Shown here: in pieces, positions 43,009 through 51,306 of the stretch | Numbering within the stretch: position 1 is the first letter of the stretch | How the letters are laid out: each line of letters starts with the position of its first letter | Origin: JBQKLI01 sp012798975 | GTDB lineage: Bacteria > Bacillota > Clostridia > Tissierellales > Peptoniphilaceae | Assembly (NCBI RefSeq): GCF_052116305.1 | Contig: NZ_JBQKLI010000007.1 | Span: 1 to 64,000, forward strand | Direction: 5' to 3' | Length of the DNA stretch: 64,000 nucleotides | The notes under the pieces: model-generated | The model's input: only the letters and a program-made list of their open reading frames with translations | Databases searched by the model: none | What the model was told of the DNA's origin: nothing | Program-made: the position numbers and the translations under genes

Positions 43009-44853
43009 CTATCTTTTAATAAAATACTCATCATACCAAATCAAGAATACATAAACCGTCCATAAATAACGCTGATTTAACGCCTTTCCTTGATAATGGT
43101 CTTCTAATAAACGAAGGAGTTTATCTGTATCGAAAAATTTCTTCGCCGTATCGCTTGATAATGTTTCTTTGAACATATTATAGTATTTATCCTGTTTCAG
43201 CCAGAACCTGATCGGCACCGGGAATCCTACTTTTTTTCTTTTTGCCCAATCTTCCGGCAAGCTGTCTGATGCAGCTTTTCTAAGAGCATATTTAAAGATA
43301 TCACCGTTGACTCTATATTTTTCAGGTATCGTTGCAGCAACATTCATAACTTCTTTATCCAAAAATGGAACTCGAAGTTCCAGGCTATGGGCAGAGCTCA
43401 TTTTATCTGCTTTTAAGAGTATATCTCCAGGCATCCATAGATTGATATCAAGAAGCTGTTTCTTCGTCAATTCACTGTCGTTTCTATGCTTCTCAAAGAA
43501 CTCCCGTACGATATCATAAGCTGATGGTCCTTCTCTATATTCATCGAGTAAAATATCATCAGCCTGCTCTGGTGTAAAAATTTTAGCTTCGCCTACAAAC
43601 TCTTCATAAGGATATTGTCCGCCTCGATTTAAGAAGTCTGTAAGATGAGTCTTTTTATATTTTACGGCAACATTTCGAAGTCCTCTTCTTATCGGGAAAG
43701 GCAGTTTTTTGTATTTTTTCATATTCGAACTTTCGCCATAAGCAAAATATCCGCCGAAAAGTTCATCTGCACCTTCTCCGGATAAAACAACAGTTGCATG
43801 CTTTCTTGCAAGTTCTGATAAGAAATATAAAGGCACTGCTGACAGATTCGAATGAGGCTCATCCATATGATACTGGATTAAAGGAAGTTTCCCTAAACAA
43901 TCTTCTGCATCAACCATTACTTTATGATGCTTGAATCCGCAAAGATCAGAATACTCTTTTGCTATATCTGTTTCATTATAGAGATCTCCATAATCTGCAA
44001 ATCCTACACTGAAAGTATCTTCTGGCTGAGATAAATACGTTACATAAGACGAATCGATTCCGCCTGAAAGAAATGCACCTACTTTAACATCGGACTGGAG
44101 ATGGACGTCTACTGATTCTCTCATAACATTTTGTATATCTTTTACATACTCTTCTAAAGATTTATCTGTTGGATTAAAGGAAGCTTCCCAATATCTGCTG
44201 ATCTCGATATTACCGTCTTTATACAGCATATAATGTCCTGCTGGAAGCTTATACACTTCTTTAAAAAAGGTTTCTTTCATAGAAGAATACTGAAAGGTTA
44301 AATAAGGTTTTAATGCCTTAGGATTTAGTTCTTTAATAAATTCTGGATTTTCTAAAAACCCTTTAATTTCCGAGCCGAAGATTAAATTTCCGTCTTTGGT
44401 ATTTTGTGTATAGTAAAGGGGTTTTATTCCAAAAGGATCTCGAGCTATAAATAATTCTTTTTTCTTTGTATCCCATACAGCAAAGGCAAACATTCCTCTT
44501 AAACGGTCTAAAATATCTTTTCCCCAAAAATCGTAACCGTGGATTATAACTTCGCTGTCCGTTTCAGATTTAAACTTATAGCCTTCTTTGATTAACTCTT
44601 CTCTAAGTTCTTTATAATTATATATTTCCCCATTAAAGATCAAAATCTTAGTTCTATCCGCATTATAAAAGGGCTGATCCGCTTCTGAACTTAAATCAAT
44701 AATACTAAGTCGTCTAAAACCAAAAGAAATATCGTCATTCTCATAGAATCCGCTGCTGTCCGGTCCTCTGTGAATAATTTTTTCTGTCATATTTTTTATC
44801 ACTTGTGGGTCATATTCTTTATCTTTATGAATATATCCTATAATTCCACACAT
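43009..44853 (-). CDS. asnB: Asparagine synthase (glutamine-hydrolysing)
   Basis: This 614-residue AsnB starts MCGIIGYI with the catalytic Cys2 of the class II glutaminase domain (HRGPDSSG, RLSIIDL, NGEIYNY). The synthetase domain has the ATP-binding SGGIDSS motif and LSGEGADELFGGY, followed by LRVPFLDKEVM. It makes asparagine from aspartate using glutamine or free ammonia. It is the first gene of a two-gene unit with hyuA. Its presence there suggests use of ammonia from purine breakdown (inference). ATG start after GAGGTGAT. Confidence 0.93.
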   Translation of the reverse strand: MCGIIGYIHKDKEYDPQVIKNMTEKIIHRGPDSSGFYENDDISFGFRRLSIIDLSSEADQPFYNADRTKILIFNGEIYNYKELREELIKEGYKFKSETDSEVIIHGYDFWGKDILDRLRGMFAFAVWDTKKKELFIARDPFGIKPLYYTQNTKDGNLIFGSEIKGFLENPEFIKELNPKALKPYLTFQYSSMKETFFKEVYKLPAGHYMLYKDGNIEISRYWEASFNPTDKSLEEYVKDIQNVMRESVDVHLQSDVKVGAFLSGGIDSSYVTYLSQPEDTFSVGFADYGDLYNETDIAKEYSDLCGFKHHKVMVDAEDCLGKLPLIQYHMDEPHSNLSAVPLYFLSELARKHATVVLSGEGADELFGGYFAYGESSNMKKYKKLPFPIRRGLRNVAVKYKKTHLTDFLNRGGQYPYEEFVGEAKIFTPEQADDILLDEYREGPSAYDIVREFFEKHRNDSELTKKQLLDINLWMPGDILLKADKMSSAHSLELRVPFLDKEVMNVAATIPEKYRVNGDIFKYALRKAASDSLPEDWAKRKKVGFPVPIRFWLKQDKYYNMFKETLSSDTAKKFFDTDKLLRLLEDHYQGKALNQRYLWTVYVFLIWYDEYFIKR

Positions 44854-44919
44854 TTATATCACCTCGTATGTTTTTATTATCTCACAAATTCTTCCTGCTG
44901 AATAGATTCTAACTTTAAA

Positions 44920-44948
44920 TTCACAGTATTGCAAATACATGATATAAT
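44920..44948 (+). promoter_or_regulatory. Promoter of the degV-like gene
   Basis: TTCACA, 17 bases, TATAAT, with extended TGA, ending 23 bases before the ATG. It faces away from asnB. Confidence 0.8.
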
Positions 44949-44971
44949 TATTTTTTAGAAAGGATGTTTAT

Positions 44972-45838
44972 ATGGAAAAAATTGCTATTGCCACAGATTC
45001 TACCTGTGATTTAACAGAAGAAGAATTACAAAAATATGATATTCATACTGTATCCCTCCAGGTAATCTATCCGAACGGCGATACTTTCAGGGACCGCAGA
45101 GAAATCGACACTAAGAAGGTTGCAAAAGATTTAGTGGATCAAAACATAAAGACCTCCCTGCCTATAGGGAAAGATATCTTGGATTTATTAGACGAATTTT
45201 ATGAAAATCAGTATACCCATGTCATTCTATCACCGCTGTCCTCAGGATTAAGCGGTACATACGAATTCATGAATGGTTTAAAAGCGGAATACGAAGGTAA
45301 ATTAGTAATAGAAGTTATCGATCACAAGTCTGTATCTGCCGGTTTCGGCTATCCTCTAGTAATGGCTTCTAAGGCAAGGAGTGAAGGACACAGCTTTTCC
45401 GAGATTGTATCTTTATTAAATGAATATAGCAAAAATGTTGAGATCTATTTTGCTGTAGATGATTTGACATACCTTCAAAGAGGCGGAAGAATTTCTAAAG
45501 CATCAGAAGTAGTTGCAAATATTTTAGATATAAAACCGGTTATTACAGTCACTGAAAAGGGCACCCTAGAAGTAGATCAAAAAGTTCGAGGCATAAAAAA
45601 ATCAATGAGATCCGTTGCAAATAAGCTTGTACAATTTTCGAAGGGTAGAGAAATCGAAAAAATCTTTATCGTTCATTCTTCAGCCCCAGAGAAAGCCGAC
45701 TTTTTAAAGAACTGCTTTGAAAAAGCATTTCCAGATCAAAATATTGACCTGGAGATATATGAATTAAGCTCGCTGTTAACAGTTCATACCGGGCCAGGTC
45801 TTTGCGGAGCAGGAATTTTTATAAAACAGCATATATGA
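44972..45838 (+). CDS. DegV-family fatty-acid-binding protein
   Basis: This 288-residue protein has the DegV opening IAIATDSTCDLTEEE, the lobe-one motif TSLPIG (T-S-P-type fatty-acid contact) and SPLSSGLSGTYE. VEIYFAVDDLTYLQRGGRIS and a GPGLCGAGIF ending follow. DegV/FakB proteins bind a fatty acid and present it to FakA kinase for phospholipid synthesis. No fakA is in the window. AAAGGATG precedes the ATG. It is a single-gene unit on the plus strand. Confidence 0.9.
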   Translation: MEKIAIATDSTCDLTEEELQKYDIHTVSLQVIYPNGDTFRDRREIDTKKVAKDLVDQNIKTSLPIGKDILDLLDEFYENQYTHVILSPLSSGLSGTYEFMNGLKAEYEGKLVIEVIDHKSVSAGFGYPLVMASKARSEGHSFSEIVSLLNEYSKNVEIYFAVDDLTYLQRGGRISKASEVVANILDIKPVITVTEKGTLEVDQKVRGIKKSMRSVANKLVQFSKGREIEKIFIVHSSAPEKADFLKNCFEKAFPDQNIDLEIYELSSLLTVHTGPGLCGAGIFIKQHI

Positions 45839-46089
45839 TTCTCACTACAATAGAAAGAACCTGCAATAAACACTGTCTGCAGCAGCTTTTTGTATTCTTA
45901 TCAACCAAATAGTACAGAGATCGGGGAATTTAGTGAGAAAGAAATTTTACAACTTTTAACTACAGTTTTAGCAAAACTATAGATAAATGAAAATAATATC
46001 TTATATTTCTTTTCCTTATTCGCTTGTTTTTACGCTGCTTATAGTTCTTATCTCCATGTCGTTTCCTATCTTCTCGCCATCATGTAATT
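45839..46089. other. Intergenic region without recognisable gene
   Basis: Between degV and the asp23 terminator. There is a weak GC-poor hairpin followed by TTTTTG near 45860-45892 that could end degV. No coding frame or RNA gene was recognised. Confidence 0.5.
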
Positions 46090-46127
46090 AAAAAATGCAG
46101 AGCCGAAAGAGGCATCTGCATTTTTTG
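46090..46127 (-). terminator. Terminator of the amaP-asp23 operon
   Basis: Minus-strand stem AAAAAATGCAGA / TCTGCATTTTTT, extended by an inner GCC/GGC pair region, with T-runs on both sides. It lies eight bases beyond the last asp23 stop. Confidence 0.9.
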
Positions 46128-46134
46128 TATTTTT

Positions 46135-46608
46135 TTATCTTAGGTTATCGGAGCCAGGATTTTTATAGTTCTCGTAATCCCTTTTTGTCATAAGATCGAC
46201 AATTTTTAAGTTTATTTCTACAGCTACTAATCCTGTCATTGACTGAATATGTTCGGATACAATTTCTTTAATATCGTCATATACTTTTTGAGCCGAATAA
46301 CCGTGCTCCATTATAATACTTATATCAAATGCAGCTTCCTTTTCTCCGATCTCAGCAGACACGCCTTTTGTCATATCTTCTGATCCAAATGTTTCTTGAA
46401 TTCCTGAAATTACGCCGCCTTTTAGAGCCAGCACCCCGGGAACTTGATACGCTGCTACAGATGCAATCTTCTCTATTGTCGACTTTTCAAATTTCAGTTT
46501 GCTATTAAGATCGACTGAAGGTCTATAGCCATTTACATTTAAATAGTCCGGATCATCATATCTGTTAAGATTTTTATTAAGGATATCAATATCTTCATTA
46601 TCTGCCAT
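46135..46608 (-). CDS. Asp23/Gls24-family envelope stress protein (second copy)
   Basis: This 157-residue protein contains the Asp23/Gls24 core: FEKSTIEKIASVAAYQVPGVLALKGG, MTKGVSAEIGEKEAAFDISIIMEHGYSAQKVYDDIKEIV, and MTGLVAVEINLKIVDLMTK. Asp23 proteins are recruited to the membrane by AmaP and help with cell-wall or alkaline stress. It resembles the upstream copy at 46673 over the same blocks, pointing to gene duplication. An AGTACC/GGTGCT stem with a TTCG loop precedes it. Confidence 0.9.
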   Translation of the reverse strand: MADNEDIDILNKNLNRYDDPDYLNVNGYRPSVDLNSKLKFEKSTIEKIASVAAYQVPGVLALKGGVISGIQETFGSEDMTKGVSAEIGEKEAAFDISIIMEHGYSAQKVYDDIKEIVSEHIQSMTGLVAVEINLKIVDLMTKRDYENYKNPGSDNLR

Positions 46609-46649
46609 TTTACTTCCTCCAAATGGTTAAAGCAGTATCGAGTTTAGAA

Positions 46650-46676
46650 AAGAAAAAGCACCCGAAGGTACTTTAT
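46650..46676 (-). terminator. Hairpin/attenuator between the two asp23 genes
   Basis: Minus-strand AAAGTACC-TTCG-GGTGCTTTTTC, a stable UUCG tetraloop stem with a T-run, starting at the stop of the first asp23 gene. Partial termination would lower expression of the second copy. Confidence 0.65.
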
Positions 46677-47158
46677 CTTAAACCGCCATTTGTATTTTTA
46701 TCTTCATTGTTAGATCGGTTTTTTTGTTCATATTCTTTGCGTGTCATAACGTCTTTTACGTTAACATTTACTTCTACCACGTCTAATCCAGTCATAAGAT
46801 TCACTTGTTGGGATACGATTTGTTTAATTTTTTCGAAAATTTTAGGAGCTGATTTTCCGTATTCAACTATAATCTCGATATCCAATGCCGCTTCTTTTTC
46901 GCCAACATTCGCATCAACACCTTTTGTCAAGTCTCCTGAACCGAATCTTTCTTGGAATCCAGTAAATACTCCGCCTTGAAGATCAAGAACACCTTCTACT
47001 TCCGAACTTGCTATAGAAGCAATCTTTTCAATTACCGAATTATCAAAAGTAAGTTTGCTTACATGTCTGTTTTCTTGAATTCTATCTTCTCTTTCTTCTC
47101 TTTCCTTTTTATTTACATTTGCTCTTTCGTTATACGCTTGTTCATTAATATTTGCCAT
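46673..47158 (-). CDS. Asp23/Gls24-family envelope stress protein (first copy)
   Basis: This 161-residue Asp23/Gls24 protein has VIEKIASIASSEVEGVLDLQGG, LTKGVDANVGEKEAALDIEIIVEYGKSAPKIFEKIKQIV and MTGLDVVEVNVNVKDVMTR. The ends are charged and probably disordered. It follows the DUF2273 gene by 29 bases in the usual amaP-DUF2273-asp23 order of Firmicutes. ATG start with AAGGAG upstream. Confidence 0.92.
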   Translation of the reverse strand: MANINEQAYNERANVNKKEREEREDRIQENRHVSKLTFDNSVIEKIASIASSEVEGVLDLQGGVFTGFQERFGSGDLTKGVDANVGEKEAALDIEIIVEYGKSAPKIFEKIKQIVSQQVNLMTGLDVVEVNVNVKDVMTRKEYEQKNRSNNEDKNTNGGLR

Positions 47159-47187
47159 AATTACTCTCCTTTTAATTTTTTAGTTTT

Positions 47188-47508
47188 TTATCTTCTTAAT
47201 AATTTTTCCAACCAGTTTATAACGTGAGGATTATTATCTTTATAAGCTCCTATTAAATAGCCAATTAAAGCTAATAATAGGATTAACAATGTTTCAAAAA
47301 AGCCCACAGTTATAAATAATATAGCGGTAATCACACCGATGATAAGTCCTATCACGGCGTACTTATTATTTTTATAGAATGTTTTGCTATTCTTATAAAA
47401 TTCGCTATCTTCTGGTTTTTGAATATCTTTTTCTTCTCGTTTTTCTATGATAATGATTCTTTCGGCTTGAGGGTTTTCATTATAGTTCTCTATCTGCTTT
47501 TGATCCAT
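47188..47508 (-). CDS. DUF2273 small membrane protein
   Basis: This 106-residue protein has a charged N-terminal third (ERIIIIEKREEKDIQKPED) and two hydrophobic helices (YAVIGLIIGVITAILFITVGFFETLLILLLALIGYLIGAYK). This is the typical layout of DUF2273 proteins encoded between amaP and asp23, which are thought to form part of the membrane platform for Asp23. GGAGGG precedes the ATG. It lies 11 bases downstream of amaP. Confidence 0.87.
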   Translation of the reverse strand: MDQKQIENYNENPQAERIIIIEKREEKDIQKPEDSEFYKNSKTFYKNNKYAVIGLIIGVITAILFITVGFFETLLILLLALIGYLIGAYKDNNPHVINWLEKLLRR

Positions 47509-47519
47509 AATATCCCTCC

Positions 47520-48068
47520 TTAAACCACTCTTCTGTTATTGTTTTTCTTAATATCAAAAAATTTTACTTTAACATTAGAAACAGGATAGCCGGTAAATTC
47601 TTCTAAAGATCTTTTTACTTCCGCTTTAAGTTCTGTTCCTAAAGCATCCAGCCCTACTGCCTGATCCGAAACACCGCAGTCTAAAGAAGCGTATATTGAC
47701 GGAGTTTCTCCATTTTTGATATCAACGTCTACATTTGTATCCCTTACCTCAGGATATTGATTTGCAGTACTTCTTACATTGGATTCAATCGCTGCTTTCG
47801 AAATATAAAGCTCGCCCATTTTGTCCGTATCTCTTAAATAGTTTTTAAGAGACGGTGCTGCAATCCCAACAATAAAGAATATGAAAGCCCCTATTGCTGT
47901 AATAATGGCTAATACTGTTAGAAGATAATAGAACCACTCTTCTCCTGAAATACTCCTTAAACTTTGAGTAATACCACCATAATCAAATATCATAAAGTAA
48001 GAAAGGAAAACAGTTAGCAAAACGATAATGCCATAAATTACATAAACAAATTTCTTTAATCCACTCAC
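47520..48068 (-). CDS. amaP: Alkaline-shock membrane anchor protein AmaP
   Basis: This 182-residue protein has two N-terminal membrane helices (about residues 7-30 and 47-72). The cytoplasmic C-terminal domain reads DKMGELYISKAAIESNVRSTANQYPEVRDTNVDVDIKNGE... GLDALGTELKAEVKRSLEEFTG, the Asp23-like fold of AmaP. It anchors Asp23 at the membrane. The first codon may be GTG in AAAAGTG, with AAGGGGG upstream. A sigma-B-like promoter lies 26 bases upstream of the start. Confidence 0.88.
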   Translation of the reverse strand: MSGLKKFVYVIYGIIVLLTVFLSYFMIFDYGGITQSLRSISGEEWFYYLLTVLAIITAIGAFIFFIVGIAAPSLKNYLRDTDKMGELYISKAAIESNVRSTANQYPEVRDTNVDVDIKNGETPSIYASLDCGVSDQAVGLDALGTELKAEVKRSLEEFTGYPVSNVKVKFFDIKKNNNRRVV

Positions 48069-48093
48069 TTTTATTCCCCCTTATATTATTATA

Positions 48094-48119
48094 ATACCCT
48101 TTTTTACTACTATTTAAAC
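48094..48119 (-). promoter_or_regulatory. SigmaB-like promoter of the amaP-asp23 operon
   Basis: On the minus strand GTTTAA (48114-48119) and GGGTAT (48094-48099) are separated by 14 bases, an exact match to the sigma-B consensus of Bacillus and Staphylococcus. No good TTGACA-type -35 accompanies the overlapping TATAAT. Asp23 of Staphylococcus aureus is a classic sigma-B target. Confidence 0.6.
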
Positions 48120-48283
48120 ATATTACTTTTATTGGATTGCTTTTATCGTTAGCATATGAGTAAACTTAAGCTATCATTTTAAAAGGATTACCTTCTTATG
48201 AAGATATATATACCCCTATATATATAATAATATCGTGTATATGAAAAATTTATAGTAAATACTTCATATAATCATTTTTTAGA

Positions 48284-48320
48284 AAACAAAAAAAGACATG
48301 ATATAAAATCATGTCTTTTA
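48284..48320 (-). terminator. Terminator of the purine permease gene
   Basis: Stem AAAAGACATGAT / ATCATGTCTTTT with a five-base loop. The minus strand continues TTTTTTTGTTTTC. Confidence 0.92.
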
Positions 48321-48326
48321 AAAGTT

Positions 48327-49724
48327 TTATTCGCCTTGTTCCATAGCTTCTCTTTCTGCTTGTTCTTCCGCGATTGATTTCTTAGGAAGAATTAAGTTTA
48401 AGAAGAATACTACGATAGTTGCAAGAATTACAGGTGAACTTGTAAATACCATGTTGAACCAGTCTGGGAAGCTGGCAAAAGCAGCCTCGTTGATAGAGGT
48501 AACACCCATACCTAATGCAATACCAAGTCCTACAATTGTAGTATTACGAACTGACATTTCATCAGAAGTAATCAATCTCATACCACTCATAGTGATTTGA
48601 GCAAATACGGAAACTGTTGCTCCACCGATTATCGCTTGAGGGATAGAAAGCATGATAGCGCCGAATTTTGGAATAAATCCAGCAATTAAGATGATTAAAG
48701 CAGTAATTTTAAATACTTTTAAAGATACTACTTTTGTCATCGCTACGATACCAACGTTTTGAGAATATGTTGCAGTTGGAAGGCCTCCGATTAGAGATCC
48801 AATGATGGATCCAACCCCGTTTGCCATGATTCCTCCAGATAATTCTTTATCAGTAGGCTCTCTGTCAAGACCTCCGATTGTAGTAGAACTTAAGTCCCCT
48901 ACCGCCTGTACAGAGTTTACGATGTACATAATAACCATTGTTGCAACAGCTGAACCTGGGAATACTAATCCTCCGCCGTCGATAGCTGCTACAGCTGGCA
49001 TAAACTTAGGTAATGTAAACCAAGCTGCATTTGCAACTCCTTCAAAATTGACCATTCCTAATGCTACTGCTACAATGTAACCAACAATAATACCGATAAG
49101 AATTGCAGCAAGTTTAATAATACCTTTAGCATACATATTACAAATTAATACAATTGCTAGTGTTAAGAAAGCGATTCCCCAGTTTGCGAATGATCCATAA
49201 TTTGGGTTGATTTCTGGGTTTCCGCCGCCTGCCATATAGTTTAAAGCTACTGAGTACAATCCAAGACCGATTGTAATTACTACTGTTCCTGCTACCATTG
49301 GCGGGAAGAATCTTCTGATCTTACCAATAACAAGACCAACGACGATAGCTACTGCACCACCGACGATCTGTGCGCCGAGGATTCCAGGAAGTCCTGCGTC
49401 TGTAGCTGCTATACTTTGGATTACCGGGATATAAGCAAAAGATACACCCATGATTACAGGAAGTCTTGCTCCAATAGGTCCTAAAGTAAATACTTGCAAG
49501 AATGTAGTAATCGCTGCAATAAACATTGCCGCTTGAATTAGATACACTCCGGTTTGCGGAGATATACGATCTCCTAGTGTGTTTGCTACAACGATTGCAG
49601 GTAATGTATTACCTACGACCATTGCTAACAAGTGCTGTAGTGAAATAGGTAATGCTCTTCCTAAACTAGGGTTTCCGTCCAGTTCAAAAAGAGAAGTACT
49701 TTTCACAGCATTTGTGTCTTTCAT
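48327..49724 (-). CDS. NCS2-family purine (xanthine/urate) permease
   Basis: This 465-residue membrane protein has about 14 hydrophobic segments. It carries NCS2 motifs: SLQHLLAMVVGNTLPAIV near the N terminus, TLGPIGARLPVIMGVSFAY, and the substrate-site block SVQAVGDLSSTTIGGLDREPT. LIGGLPTATYSQNVGIVAMTKV and the IPQAIIGGATVSVFAQI segment follow. It belongs to the xanthine/uric acid branch (PbuX, XanP, UacT) rather than the uracil branch. It should bring the substrate for the downstream pathway into the cell by ion symport. It has its own promoter and a structured leader. Confidence 0.92.
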   Translation of the reverse strand: MKDTNAVKSTSLFELDGNPSLGRALPISLQHLLAMVVGNTLPAIVVANTLGDRISPQTGVYLIQAAMFIAAITTFLQVFTLGPIGARLPVIMGVSFAYIPVIQSIAATDAGLPGILGAQIVGGAVAIVVGLVIGKIRRFFPPMVAGTVVITIGLGLYSVALNYMAGGGNPEINPNYGSFANWGIAFLTLAIVLICNMYAKGIIKLAAILIGIIVGYIVAVALGMVNFEGVANAAWFTLPKFMPAVAAIDGGGLVFPGSAVATMVIMYIVNSVQAVGDLSSTTIGGLDREPTDKELSGGIMANGVGSIIGSLIGGLPTATYSQNVGIVAMTKVVSLKVFKITALIILIAGFIPKFGAIMLSIPQAIIGGATVSVFAQITMSGMRLITSDEMSVRNTTIVGLGIALGMGVTSINEAAFASFPDWFNMVFTSSPVILATIVVFFLNLILPKKSIAEEQAEREAMEQGE

Positions 49725-49739
49725 TGTGTTTTGTCCTCC

Positions 49740-49828
49740 GTTTTGTATTTATGTATAAATGACGATGTCATTTACCATCCTATGTACGAGTTCATCAGTT
49801 TAATCTGTTAAACTACTCTTCTATTATA
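49740..49828 (-). promoter_or_regulatory. Promoter and structured leader of the purine permease
   Basis: Minus-strand TATAAT (49823-49828) with extended TGC and a poor -35 (GTGATA, 17 bases away). The leader of about 90 bases contains two perfect small stems, AGTTTAA/TTAAACT (loop CAGA) and AAATGAC/GTCATTT (loop ATC), ahead of the RBS GGAGG. The conserved core of the purine riboswitch is not found. Confidence 0.55.
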
Positions 49829-49863
49829 GCATACGTTTTCTATAATATCACACTTTTTTATAT

Positions 49864-49892
49864 TGGAAAGGCTAAAGCTAGGCTTTAGCCCT
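49864..49892. terminator. Hairpin after ssnA
   Basis: Stem GGCTAAAGC / GCTTTAGCC with a short loop just after the ssnA stop. The T-run is clear on plus (CTTCTTTTTATT) but weak on minus, so on the mRNA it may serve more as a 3' stabiliser than a full stop. Confidence 0.55.
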
Positions 49893-49900
49893 TCTTTTTA

Positions 49901-51226
49901 TTACATATTTTTCCAGATTTCTGTAGCTCTTTCAATAGATTTAGCTTTGATAGCCATTTCATCTACTGTTGTAATAATTCTATCTTTCATAACGAATTTT
50001 CCGTTAATCATAGTATCGTTAACCATTCCGCCTGACATGCCGAATAAAACATGTCCTACCCAGTTCTGAGATCCCATTGGAGTATGAGGAAAATAATCTA
50101 CTGTGATGATATCTGCATAAGCACCTTTTTGAATTCTTCCAAGAGGCTTGTTGAAATATCTGTCGCAGATATTTTGGTTTCCAGTAAACAGCATATATGC
50201 ACCTTCGCCAAATCCTCTTGTAGGATCCGCTGTTTCGTGTGATTGAAGTACAGTACCTACTTTAACAGACTCGAACATATCTTGAGTCATAGCGTCAGTT
50301 CCGATTCCCACATTGATTCCTAAATCGATCATTCTAGAAATAGGAGGAGCGCCTACAGCGTTGTTCATATTTGATTGTGGATTGTGAACAACATTTGTTT
50401 TAGTATCTCTAAGGATCTGCATTTCTCTTTCGTTAACAGTTACACCGTGAACAGCGATTGTGTTAGGTCCAAGAATATTATATCCTTCAAGTCTTTCTAC
50501 AACTCTTTTGCTGTATTTTTTCATAGAATCGTATTCATCTTCGATTCCTTCTGCTACGTGGACATGGTATCCATCATAAACACCTTCCATAGCTTCTACA
50601 GCTTTTTCCATAGTTTCGTCGCTGATTGTGAAAGATGCATGCATTCCAAATAAACCATGAAGCATATCGCCTTTGCTGTCTTTTTGAGTTGCTTTAATGA
50701 AGTCAACGTTTTCCTTGATTTCTTTTTCAGCAATTTCTTTTCCATCTCTGTCTGATAATTCTAAACAAAGAGAAGCACGGATTCCAAGATCTTCTGTTGC
50801 TTCAGCAATTGCAAAAAGGGATCCTTCAGCACAATTAGGGCTGGAGTGGTGGTCGATTACTGTAGTTGTACCAGCTTTAACAGCTTCAAAATAAGTAGTA
50901 TAAGCATTAAGCTTAACATCTTCTAATGTTAAAGATCTATCTAGTGTCCACCATTGGTTTTCCAATGTTGTAAAGAAATCAACAGTTGGTCTGCTTACTG
51001 CCATTCCTCTAGCATATGAAGAATAAATATGATCGTGAGCACAAATCATACCTGGCATGATTACTCTTCCCTTAACATCTACTACTTCTTCGTCAGGGTA
51101 TCTGCTTTTAATTTCTTCAAATTCACCTATATCTTCAACTACATTGTCTTTTACGTATACAGCTCCACAGTCGTAAAAATTACTTTCTGCGTCGTTAGTG
51201 ATTAATTTACCGTTACCTATAATCAT
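49901..51226 (-). CDS. ssnA: SsnA-type amidohydrolase
   Basis: This 441-residue aminohydrolase has the metal motif HDH in MICAHDHIYSSYARGM. TTTVIDHHSSP, the His-rich HVHVAEGIEDEYDS, AVHGVTVNE and GIGTDAMTQDM follow. SsnA is the guanine-deaminase-like member of the ygfK-ssnA-xdh selenium-linked set. Its proposed role is deamination or ring hydrolysis of a purine intermediate, but its true substrate is not proven. It is separated from ygfK by 80 bases that hold a strong hairpin. Confidence 0.92.
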   Translation of the reverse strand: MIIGNGKLITNDAESNFYDCGAVYVKDNVVEDIGEFEEIKSRYPDEEVVDVKGRVIMPGMICAHDHIYSSYARGMAVSRPTVDFFTTLENQWWTLDRSLTLEDVKLNAYTTYFEAVKAGTTTVIDHHSSPNCAEGSLFAIAEATEDLGIRASLCLELSDRDGKEIAEKEIKENVDFIKATQKDSKGDMLHGLFGMHASFTISDETMEKAVEAMEGVYDGYHVHVAEGIEDEYDSMKKYSKRVVERLEGYNILGPNTIAVHGVTVNEREMQILRDTKTNVVHNPQSNMNNAVGAPPISRMIDLGINVGIGTDAMTQDMFESVKVGTVLQSHETADPTRGFGEGAYMLFTGNQNICDRYFNKPLGRIQKGAYADIITVDYFPHTPMGSQNWVGHVLFGMSGGMVNDTMINGKFVMKDRIITTVDEMAIKAKSIERATEIWKNM

Positions 51227-51261
51227 TTCTTATACACATCCTTTCGATGGATTCTTATATA

Positions 51262-51288
51262 TATAGGAGGGCTAAGCCCTCCTATGTT
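51262..51288. repeat. Perfect hairpin between ygfK and ssnA
   Basis: Stem ATAGGAGGGCT / AGCCCTCCTAT with almost no loop. The T-run (TTTTTTAATTTTG) follows it on the plus strand only. It lies inside the minus-strand operon and may protect or process the mRNA. Confidence 0.6.
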
Positions 51289-51306
51289 TTTTAATTTTGC
51301 TATTAA

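Noticed and set aside
49725..49860. Purine (guanine/adenine) or xanthine riboswitch upstream of the permease
   Set aside because: The conserved junction sequence and loop-loop pattern of the purine riboswitch were not found. Only two simple stems are present.
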